Positions 14,690 through 20,478 of a stretch of DNA of 20,478 nt are shown here, piece after piece (within the stretch, counting starts at the first letter, position 1; each line of letters starts with the position of its first letter). Source of the stretch: an uncultured Collinsella sp. (GTDB lineage: Bacteria > Actinomycetota > Coriobacteriia > Coriobacteriales > Coriobacteriaceae); NCBI GenBank assembly GCA_900542305.1, contig UQMU01000036.1, positions 1-20,478 of the forward strand, written 5' to 3'. Below the pieces are notes generated by a model. That model ran no database searches. It saw nothing but the letters and a program-made list of their open reading frames with translations, and had not been told where the DNA came from. The translations under genes and the position numbers were made by a program.

Positions 14690-16606
14690 CTAGTCGAGCG
14701 AGAGCCCGCTGAATTTGCCGCCCGGCTTGCTCCCGTTCTTCTTCTCCGGCTCGGGCCACTCTGGGCACCAGGTCGAGGCCTCCTCGCGCATCTTCCCGGC
14801 AGCTGACTCGTCGAGGCGGCGCTGGTAGGCGCGACGGTTCTCCGCCTCGTGCTCGGGGGTCCCGAGGTCGAAGTGCTCCCTTGTGGGCGTGTTGGTGCAG
14901 TCGGTGACGGGGGAGCGGAAGACGCCGGCTCGACATGCGGGCATACCGTTGTCCGCGTGCTTCACGACGATAATCCCGTCCCGGTCCGGGGCCATGTCGC
15001 GCCACTCCCAGGGGTGTATCACGTCGTCGGCGCTCTCGCTGTAGGACGTCGAGGAGGACGTGCCTGACGCGGCCCTGCCGTTGCTCGTGCCCTGCGTGTG
15101 GCGCGTGGTCTTGCCGATGAGCTCGGTGAAGTACCGGCGGTCCTCCTCCTCGGCGAGCTTCATCGCGACCTTGACGCCGCAGTTTGCGAGTATCTTCCTG
15201 CGACCGTCTTTCTCACCGTACTTGTTCAGTTGGCTGACGTCTTGCGTCGCGCCGACCCAGAAAACGCCGTAGCTGCGTCCTAGGCTGAGGAGCGCGGGCA
15301 GGCACTCGACGCGGGGGAGGTTGCCCCACTCGTCGCCGAGTATCTGCACGGGGCGGGGGAGTTTTCCGCCGTTCACGTCCGCGACTGCCTGGACCGAAGC
15401 CCAGAGCTGCGAGAGGAATATCGCCGCTATGCAGTTGTAGGGGGAGCCCTCGTCGAGCACGTGGAGGAAGACGGCACTCTTCTCCGTGAGCACCGTTCGC
15501 GGATCGATGTCGGAGCCAGAGGTCATCCATGCGACCGGCGCGGACGAGAACGGGCGGAGTGCCACCTTGAGCGTCGAGAGGATGCTCCTGAGCTCGTTAC
15601 CGCCCGAGGAGACGAACTGCGACGCCCTGCCCTTGGCGGGGTGACCGCTCGGCAGGGAGCGGAAGACGGCCTTCAGAGGCTCGGCCGGGTCGTCGCCCTC
15701 GGCCTCGGTGCCACGGTCCAAGACCTCGCAGACGGTCGCGAGGTGCCTCGATCCCTCGGGGCACTCGTCAGACATGGAGACCAGCAGGATCAGGGCCGAG
15801 AGTAGGCCCCTGGCCGATGCCGTCCAGTGCGAACCCTTACCCTTCTCGTCATCCTGCACCACGAGCTCCGCGATGGCGTCCGCCGCCTGCTCGGCCTCCT
15901 GGTCGCGCCCCTCGGCATGGAGGTCGAGAACCTGCTTGAGCGGGTTGAACCTCTGGCCGCGATAGGGGTGCTGCGTATCGAGCAGGAGGACGCGGTAGCC
16001 ACGACGGGCAAGCTCATCGCCCGTGAGCTCAATGAGCTCGTTCTTTACGTCGGAGATGACGAGCGTCGCGGGCTCGGAGCCGTTGGAGGCGTCGCCGTAG
16101 GAAAGTAGGTCGATTGAGGGGAGGTAGAGGAAGCGACTTTTTCCTGAGCCGGTGGTCCCCGACACGAAGATCATTTTCTTGGGTTCATAGAGATAGTAAG
16201 GCTTACCATGCCGCTTGGTGAACCCGTAGACGAACCCGCGCGACGAGGGGTTGGCTGCGCCGTTCCACGTCATGGACCCCTTCACGACCTCGCGGCCCGT
16301 CTTGATGCGGGCGGCGCCGAGCACGCCGCCGTCCTCGGCTCGCGCTTTGAGGGTGCTTGAGTAGGCGATGAGAGCGCAGGCGCAGAGAGCGAGGAGGAGG
16401 GTCAGCAGGGTTCCGAGTGGATGGATGACGAACCCGTCCGAGAGCCACCAGCCGAAGACGGTGCCCGCGTTGAACGTTGTGGGAATCGTCGACGCGTCGA
16501 GCCCGCCCCCGGCGATGAGCGCGTCGATGGGGGCGGCGAGCACGGGGCATGCGAGGACCGCTAGGAAAAGGGATGATAGGAGCGCTGTGAGCAGTTTCGT
16601 TTTCAT
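14690..16606 (-). CDS. VirD4/TraG-type coupling protein (T4CP)
   Basis: This 638-residue ATPase docks the relaxase-DNA complex to a type IV secretion channel at the inner membrane. The N-terminus has a signal-like hydrophobic helix (about 4-22) and a second transmembrane helix (about 62-81), with an intervening exported loop. Walker A is GTTGSGKS at 150-157, followed by ISDVKNEL. Walker B is ILGDEWGNLP around 422-431, and VGATQDVSQLNKYG (451-464) matches the family's sensor segment. A Ser/Thr-rich stretch near 506-526 precedes a charged tail. The ATG at 16606 lies two bases after the MobC stop, indicating coupled translation. A much longer reading frame upstream runs antiparallel to nothing useful and is rejected. 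No other secretion genes are seen. Confidence 0.9.
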   Translation of the reverse strand: MKTKLLTALLSSLFLAVLACPVLAAPIDALIAGGGLDASTIPTTFNAGTVFGWWLSDGFVIHPLGTLLTLLLALCACALIAYSSTLKARAEDGGVLGAARIKTGREVVKGSMTWNGAANPSSRGFVYGFTKRHGKPYYLYEPKKMIFVSGTTGSGKSRFLYLPSIDLLSYGDASNGSEPATLVISDVKNELIELTGDELARRGYRVLLLDTQHPYRGQRFNPLKQVLDLHAEGRDQEAEQAADAIAELVVQDDEKGKGSHWTASARGLLSALILLVSMSDECPEGSRHLATVCEVLDRGTEAEGDDPAEPLKAVFRSLPSGHPAKGRASQFVSSGGNELRSILSTLKVALRPFSSAPVAWMTSGSDIDPRTVLTEKSAVFLHVLDEGSPYNCIAAIFLSQLWASVQAVADVNGGKLPRPVQILGDEWGNLPRVECLPALLSLGRSYGVFWVGATQDVSQLNKYGEKDGRRKILANCGVKVAMKLAEEEDRRYFTELIGKTTRHTQGTSNGRAASGTSSSTSYSESADDVIHPWEWRDMAPDRDGIIVVKHADNGMPACRAGVFRSPVTDCTNTPTREHFDLGTPEHEAENRRAYQRRLDESAAGKMREEASTWCPEWPEPEKKNGSKPGGKFSGLSLD

Positions 16607-16608
16607 GG

Positions 16609-16953
16609 TTATTCTCGATTCCTGGAGATGAGGCTTGAGAGCTGCGAGGCCGTGCTCGATACCAGCTGGACGGCCTCCGTGAGCTGTCGAGCCGTCTGCG
16701 CATCCAACCCATAGGCGTTTGCGGCGTGAACGGCCTGGTTGAGGTTTCCGCCCTGCTTTTTCATCTGGTGGAGGATTTGCCGCAGCGTCGCCTCGTCGGC
16801 GACCTTGACAGGCTTCTCCCCGATTCGGAGGGCGGCTTCGCGCATGAACGTCGATGGGGCCATGTCGAAAGAGGAAGAGCGCGCCATGATGGCGGCACGT
16901 TCCTCCTCGGTCATACGGACGTTGATGTGCGCGGTCTTGGCGTTGCCGCGCAT
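16609..16953 (-). CDS. mobC: MobC-like relaxosome accessory protein
   Basis: This 114-residue protein would help the relaxase bind and melt the origin of transfer. The N-terminal INVRMTEEERAAIMARSS is typical of ribbon-helix-helix Mob proteins, and QGGNLNQAVHAAN (residues about 67-79) matches the conserved GGNLNQ block of the MobC family. The C-terminus is helical and Ser/Leu-rich. ATG 16953 follows AGGAG, only three bases after the upstream gene's stop. The following coupling protein starts two bases after this gene's stop, so all three are one transcriptional unit. Confidence 0.82.
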   Translation of the reverse strand: MRGNAKTAHINVRMTEEERAAIMARSSSFDMAPSTFMREAALRIGEKPVKVADEATLRQILHQMKKQGGNLNQAVHAANAYGLDAQTARQLTEAVQLVSSTASQLSSLISRNRE

Positions 16954-16956
16954 AGG

Positions 16957-17853
16957 CTAGCTCCTGTCGTGGAAGGTGGCGCGCGCGCCGTCGAAGTCGA
17001 GTCGGGCTTCGCCCAGCGTGCCGTAGCGGTTCTTGAGAGCGATGAGCTTGAGGGGCGTGCCGGTTGCAGGGGACTCGTAGGGCCACTCGGGCTTGTCATT
17101 GTCATCGGCGAGGTAGAGCACCGAGTCAAAGCCGTACTCGACAGCGGAGGAACCGCCGAACATGGCGAGGTTGGGCCTGGCCGACTTCCCAGAATCGTAG
17201 GACTTGCGAGTGGTCGAGCTCAGTGCGATGACGGGAGAGCCATAGAGGTTCGAGATTTCGCGGAGGCCCTTTACGCATGCCGTGATAGCCAATCGCTCGT
17301 CGATGAACTGCTGGTCCGTCGTGACGCCGCAGGCGAGGAGTTGGAGGTAGTCAATGAAGACGATGGGGACCTCGCCGCGCTCGCGTGTTACCAGCCCGAC
17401 GAGGTTGGAGAGCTCTACGGTGTTGAGCGGGCCGGTGATGCAGAGATTGGGGGCGATCTGGGTGCGATACTTGTCGAGTGCAGCCTCGAAGGTCGCGTGC
17501 TTAGGGTGATTCTGGGCCGCGCAGCTGGAGACCTCGGACAGCGCGACTTTACCGTCGCTGAGACGCGCCAGGCTTTTCTCGATCAGCTTGTGCGCGGGAA
17601 GCTCGGCGGAAACGTAGATTACCGGGTGCCCGTCTGCCGCGAGCTTGTCGGCCTCCTGGAGTGCCAGTGTTGTCTTGCCCTTGCCCGGGGCGGTCCCGAT
17701 TGCGTAGTTGAGCCCGGGGTAGACGCCGCCGAGAATGCTGTTGAGGGCGTCAAGTCCGAAGGTGGCGATGGGCTTGTCTTCCTGAAGGGCGTGGACGTGC
17801 TCGTCGAGCACGTCCAGCTCGAAGACGAGGGGATTGGCGTTCGGGCGCTGCAT
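16957..17853 (-). CDS. DnaB-like RecA-fold ATPase / replicative helicase homologue
   Basis: This 298-residue protein resembles the C-terminal ATPase domain of DnaB helicase without the N-terminal primase-interaction domain. Walker A is GTAPGKGKTT (53-62). VSAEL at 81-85 corresponds to the catalytic glutamate segment of DnaB, and IVFIDYLQLL (164-173) is Walker B. ALSSTTRKS (210-218) stands where DnaB has ALSQLSR, and KNRYGTLG (274-281) is the DnaB-type closing motif. ATG 17853 overlaps the preceding stop as TAATG; a longer in-frame extension upstream covers the HTH gene and is unlikely. Its place in the operon suggests a role in element replication or strand processing during transfer. A regulatory RecA-like ATPase is the alternative. 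Confidence 0.82.
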   Translation of the reverse strand: MQRPNANPLVFELDVLDEHVHALQEDKPIATFGLDALNSILGGVYPGLNYAIGTAPGKGKTTLALQEADKLAADGHPVIYVSAELPAHKLIEKSLARLSDGKVALSEVSSCAAQNHPKHATFEAALDKYRTQIAPNLCITGPLNTVELSNLVGLVTRERGEVPIVFIDYLQLLACGVTTDQQFIDERLAITACVKGLREISNLYGSPVIALSSTTRKSYDSGKSARPNLAMFGGSSAVEYGFDSVLYLADDNDKPEWPYESPATGTPLKLIALKNRYGTLGEARLDFDGARATFHDRS

Positions 17854-18095
17854 TACTCGTTCGCCTTCTCTGCCAGCTTGTGGAAGTAGTCGAACAGGTC
17901 CTCTTCCATGACGAAGTACTGGTTGGCGATGCAGAAGCAATGATGGGTGGACTTCATGAGCTTAATGGCCGATGACTGGCCGATGCCCATGAGAATCTGT
18001 ACGTCCAAGCGGCTCAGGATGCGCTTGGTGCCGACGTGGCGCAGGTTGAAGCCTGCGGAGATGGCGTCGGTCTTGGGGTCATCTGCAAGATGCAT
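17853..18095 (-). CDS. Small helix-turn-helix protein, excisionase-like
   Basis: This 80-residue protein contains a putative winged HTH in which LSRLDVQILMGIGQSSAIKLMK (about residues 27-48) forms the helix-turn-helix and the VMEEDLFDYFHKLAEK tail the last helix. The layout resembles the HTH_17/Xis class that directs integrases toward excision or controls element genes. AAGGAG lies six bases before ATG 18095. Its stop overlaps the start of the DnaB-like gene by one base, so it opens the mobilization operon and could regulate it. Excisionase function is inference from size, fold and context. Confidence 0.65.
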   Translation of the reverse strand: MHLADDPKTDAISAGFNLRHVGTKRILSRLDVQILMGIGQSSAIKLMKSTHHCFCIANQYFVMEEDLFDYFHKLAEKANE

Positions 18096-18171
18096 GATAA
18101 ACTCCTTATTTGGGGCGCTCGGCTCCTCTTCGAGGTTTGGCGACTAAGAGAGGGGAGTCGGGTGCCGTTTT

Positions 18172-18903
18172 CTATTGCCAGTCGGAGCAGACCGTCTCCA
18201 GAAGGTCGCTCCATTTGCGGCGCAGCTCCGGGGTGTCCGGTGGTACGTGCTTGTTGCCGCACTTGTTAGCCGAGATGGTGACGCTCTCTTCAAGCGCGGA
18301 AAAAGCATCGGCGAGATAGGCGCATGTTGCGTTCAGGCCTCCAATCTCGTCGAAGTACTCAACTGCGAAGCGAACGAGGGCTGCTACGGGCGCTCGATTG
18401 AACTCCGTCGAGCACTCGTCCATCAGCGAGCGTCCGTACTTGACTGCACGGGACGTCTCGTAGTCGAGAAGGGGATTCGAGGGGTCGCTCCGGGTCTCGT
18501 GTTCCATGTAGTCGAGAACGGACTCGAAGCAACGTCGAAGGTGCGGTATGTCCATTGCACCGGTGTAGAGCGCAGTGCCGCAGCTCCTCTCGTGAATGAG
18601 CCTCGCTCCGAACTCGATTATGGGCTTATAGTCCGCTTCGGCGACGGTGCCGATTGCGCCGGTGACGTTCGAGCGCAATACGTCCGACACGCTCGTGAAC
18701 AGGCTATCACCGCTGTAGACGTTGAGCATTCTGTCCCTCGCGAACGCGGACGCGGGAAGCACCTTCTCGAAGACGAGTCCGATGATGGTTTTCGATTCGT
18801 CAGTTGCCCGCAGGTAAGCCTCGTCCGAAACCATCTGTGCGAAGGGGGCCCTGAGATTCTCGGGGATGCGAATTCGCTTCTCAGCCTTCTTTGCCAACGC
18901 CAC
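18172..18903 (-). CDS. Hypothetical protein, 243 residues, between integrase and mobilization operon
   Basis: I do not recognise this protein. It begins MALAKKAEKRIRIPENLRAP, a basic N-terminus somewhat like ribbon-helix-helix DNA-binding proteins, and continues as a predicted mostly helical acidic protein with five cysteines. No signal peptide, membrane segment or Walker motif is visible. A GTG start at 18903 is supported by AAGGAGGTGA at ideal spacing, so the gene is very likely real. The 76-base gap to the HTH gene contains no clear terminator, so it may be the first gene of the mobilization operon. A replication-initiation or relaxosome role is conceivable but unsupported. Confidence 0.7.
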   Translation of the reverse strand: MALAKKAEKRIRIPENLRAPFAQMVSDEAYLRATDESKTIIGLVFEKVLPASAFARDRMLNVYSGDSLFTSVSDVLRSNVTGAIGTVAEADYKPIIEFGARLIHERSCGTALYTGAMDIPHLRRCFESVLDYMEHETRSDPSNPLLDYETSRAVKYGRSLMDECSTEFNRAPVAALVRFAVEYFDEIGGLNATCAYLADAFSALEESVTISANKCGNKHVPPDTPELRRKWSDLLETVCSDWQ

Positions 18904-18954
18904 TTATACTCACCTCCTTCCATTCAACTTGCGAATAATGTATCACCGTTCAGT

Positions 18955-18996
18955 CGATATGGCCCATGCGAGTGTCACTAATAGCCCACGATATGG
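18955..18996. repeat. Direct repeat CGATATGG pair in the int-operon gap
   Basis: CGATATGG occurs at 18955-18962 and again at 18989-18996, 34 bases apart, in the 122-base gap upstream of the 243-residue gene and downstream of the integrase. The spacing is close to three helical turns, so it might be a regulator-binding pair. Chance is possible at this length. Confidence 0.35.
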
Positions 18997-19025
18997 AGAA
19001 ATAGTGAAGTATCCAGTTGAAATAG

Positions 19026-20327
19026 CTAATTATTAGATGAAAGCGATTCAAATACCTCAGCTGCGTTTCGGTCATTTGCCCTGATTGCATGGGTGTAGAA
19101 GTTTGCGGTTGTGCTTGCGGACGCATGGCCCATTCTCGCTTGAACGGTCTTTAAGTCGACGTTGCTCGCAACAAGGGCCGTTGCTGCCGTGTGCCTCAGG
19201 CCATGGGGAACGAGCCCTGAGTATCCGGTGCCTCGTGTGTGCAGTTTGCCGTTGCGCTTGAACTGGCTTGTCACGTTGGCGTACTCGCCATAGCCGTTGC
19301 CGACGCAGAAATCCCTGAACCAGCGCGAATAGTTGTGTCCATCGGGTCGGGTGATACTGACGTGAAGGTTGCCGTTTTCGTCTTTATGCGTGCTGAAGGC
19401 GTGAACGAGGGGGTCAGAGTTTCTCTGTCTTAGCCCGCGTTGCTCGAATAGACTGCGCTGCCGCATCTTCCAGTCGTTTAGATACGAGGCCAGCGAAGAG
19501 TCTATAGACAGGATTCGCCTGCTCATTTCCGATTTTGGTGCTCTGAGCGTTTTGTCATTGGTGTACTGGCGGATGATTCGGATCTCCATCGCCTCGGGGT
19601 CGTAGTCTTCCCAACAGAGCCCCAGGGCCTCGCCTTTCCTGAGTCCTAGGTGGAATATGAGCATGGTGCAGACGGTCATCGGCCCCATGGGTTCGGATAG
19701 CAGGCATTTGGTGAATCGGGGCAGTTCGTCGGGTGGGAGGAAGTTACGCACTCTAAGGTCTGGCTTTGGGAGTTTGATGCTGATGCATGGGTTGCGCCCG
19801 ATTAGCTCATTCTCCAGTGCGTCCTGCATGACCTGTTTGAGCTTGACGTGGATACGACGAATCTCGGCCTCTGTGAATCTTCCGGTTGAGATCGCTTCAG
19901 CATACGCCCGTTTGATCTCGTCGGGCCTCAGTGCGCCGAGGGGCATGTCGCCGAACATCTCGCGTATATGGCGCACGTCATATTCCTCTCTTTGGAAAGA
20001 AAGAGGGGAGCCGAAGGAGCTTTCTCGGAGCCGATGGAAATCCTCAGCGTATCCGGAAACAGTGGTCGGCATGTCGCTAGCCGGTTCATAGGTCTCCAGC
20101 TCCTTCCGGTAGGCATCGAGCGCATTCGCCACCTCACCGGGCCAGTTCTTCGGGTTTTTGCTCTTGCAATGGATGGTTCTCTTGGGCGTCTTTAGGTATC
20201 TGACTCGTTTCCCGTTCTTGCCGGATTCGGGGTCGCGACCGAGAGAGAAGTAGATGCGGAAGGAACCGGGTTTTCCTTTGATCGGTTCGGAAGTGCCTTT
20301 GGCTGTGGGTTTGATTCTGGTTTCCAT
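19026..20327 (-). CDS. int: Tyrosine-family site-specific integrase
   Basis: This 433-residue recombinase would integrate and excise the element. The N-terminal part (about 1-75) is a basic arm-binding-type domain, residues about 85-180 form the SAM-like core-binding domain, and the catalytic domain follows. The catalytic set is complete: Arg230 in GLRKGEALGL, Lys265, His375 and Arg378 in PHGLRHT, His401 in MGHAS, and nucleophile Tyr411 in NFYTHA. ATG 20327 has CTGGAG upstream. Three dyads lie just beyond its 5' end. The gene is leftward, with its start toward the right edge of the window. Members with this layout often use tRNA 3' ends, making the tRNA-Arg at 8174 a reasonable target, although the integrase is at the far end from it. 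Confidence 0.92.
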   Translation of the reverse strand: METRIKPTAKGTSEPIKGKPGSFRIYFSLGRDPESGKNGKRVRYLKTPKRTIHCKSKNPKNWPGEVANALDAYRKELETYEPASDMPTTVSGYAEDFHRLRESSFGSPLSFQREEYDVRHIREMFGDMPLGALRPDEIKRAYAEAISTGRFTEAEIRRIHVKLKQVMQDALENELIGRNPCISIKLPKPDLRVRNFLPPDELPRFTKCLLSEPMGPMTVCTMLIFHLGLRKGEALGLCWEDYDPEAMEIRIIRQYTNDKTLRAPKSEMSRRILSIDSSLASYLNDWKMRQRSLFEQRGLRQRNSDPLVHAFSTHKDENGNLHVSITRPDGHNYSRWFRDFCVGNGYGEYANVTSQFKRNGKLHTRGTGYSGLVPHGLRHTAATALVASNVDLKTVQARMGHASASTTANFYTHAIRANDRNAAEVFESLSSNN

Positions 20328-20347
20328 GGGTCTCCAGGGGTGGTGCG

Positions 20348-20402
20348 TTGGGTTAGCCTCGGGGGTGGGGCTTTGAGGGCCTCGCCCCCGAGGCTAACCC
20401 AA
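20348..20402. repeat. Perfect 18-bp inverted repeat upstream of the integrase
   Basis: TTGGGTTAGCCTCGGGGG (20348-20365) and CCCCCGAGGCTAACCCAA (20385-20402) are exact complements with a 19-base loop. It lies 21 bases upstream of the integrase start. No T-run follows on the minus strand, so it would not be a simple terminator. A leader attenuator, a recombinase site or a boundary structure are possible. Confidence 0.75.
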
Positions 20403-20408
20403 AAATTT

Positions 20409-20433
20409 CACCCCTGCAAGTCAAAAGGGGGTG
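20409..20433. repeat. Short inverted repeat CACCCC/GGGGTG
   Basis: CACCCC (20409-20414) pairs with GGGGTG (20428-20433), forming a second stem directly beside the 18-bp inverted repeat. Confidence 0.4.
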
Positions 20434-20443
20434 CGGACGATTT

Positions 20444-20470
20444 CTTGGACCGCGCCTAGGCGTATCCAAG
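20444..20470. repeat. Nested dyad at the right edge
   Basis: CTTGGA (20444-20449) and TCCAAG (20465-20470) flank the perfect 10-base palindrome CGCCTAGGCG (20453-20462). The double symmetry could be a dimeric regulator or recombinase site. The window ends eight bases later. Confidence 0.45.
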
Positions 20471-20478
20471 CTTCCTGC

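Larger units (their letters stand above)
8250..20478. mobile_element. Putative integrative mobilizable element carrying a restriction pair (right end outside window)
   Basis: From the tRNA-Arg 3' end onward the content changes to restriction genes, relaxase, MobC, coupling protein, a helicase-like ATPase, a small HTH protein and a tyrosine integrase. Arginine AGG codons become common here but are nearly absent from the genes to the left. No type IV secretion channel genes are present, so the element would be mobilizable rather than self-transmissible. I could not find a second copy of the tRNA 3' end in the window. The right boundary is therefore unknown, and the left boundary at the tRNA is inference. 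Confidence 0.65.

Noticed and set aside
16607..17086. 160-residue upstream extension of the coupling protein
   Set aside because: It overlaps the MobC gene in another frame with Arg-rich nonsense; the start at 16606 gives a normal signal-like helix.
17854..17940. Longer start for the DnaB-like ATPase
   Set aside because: It overlaps the HTH gene; the TAATG junction gives a natural coupled start at 17853.

Overview
The window looks like a chromosomal segment of a high-GC, anaerobic, gut-type actinobacterium, most likely a coriobacterium (Collinsella-like). This rests on the GC-rich codon use, the strong AGGAGG ribosome sites, a mannose-family PTS operon followed by a DUF956 gene, and an oxygen-sensitive-looking multi-[4Fe-4S] flavoprotein. 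The genus is an inference from overall character, not from a marker gene.

Positions 1-8250 look like resident chromosome. A TetR-type repressor (minus strand) is divergent from a 925-residue iron-sulfur/FAD oxidoreductase, with a striking nested palindrome between them. A hypA-type nickel metallochaperone follows the oxidoreductase. After a 19-bp-arm inverted repeat and an AT-rich leader come the genes of a mannose/fructose/sorbose-family PTS permease (IIAB, IIC, IID), a hairpin terminator, a DUF956 (ManO-like) gene and another terminator. A tRNA-Arg(CCU) gene closes this part.

Positions 8250-20478 look like a mobile element, probably an integrative mobilizable element, whose right end is not in the window. 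Its left part holds structured non-coding DNA (two related long hairpins) and a plus-strand defence operon. The first gene is a MmeI-like (Type IIL) fused restriction-methyltransferase. It is coupled by a 1-nt overlap to a DUF262-DUF1524 protein of the GmrSD/BrxU/SspE type. A roughly 530-bp hairpin-dense gap separates this operon from a minus-strand mobilization module. Read in the direction of transcription (right to left), the module contains a tyrosine integrase, an unknown 243-residue protein, a small helix-turn-helix protein, a DnaB-like RecA-fold ATPase, a MobC-like accessory protein, a VirD4/TraG coupling protein and a MOBP-like relaxase.

The genes suggest two layers. The integrase and small HTH protein would move the element in and out of the chromosome. 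MobC, relaxase and coupling protein would pass it to new hosts through a type IV secretion channel supplied by another element, since no channel genes are visible. The restriction pair is the cargo. The MmeI-like enzyme has a visibly AT-richer target-recognition segment, as if its specificity module had been swapped. The pairing of a fused modification-restriction enzyme with a GmrSD-like nuclease is the best candidate here for an incompletely described defence system.
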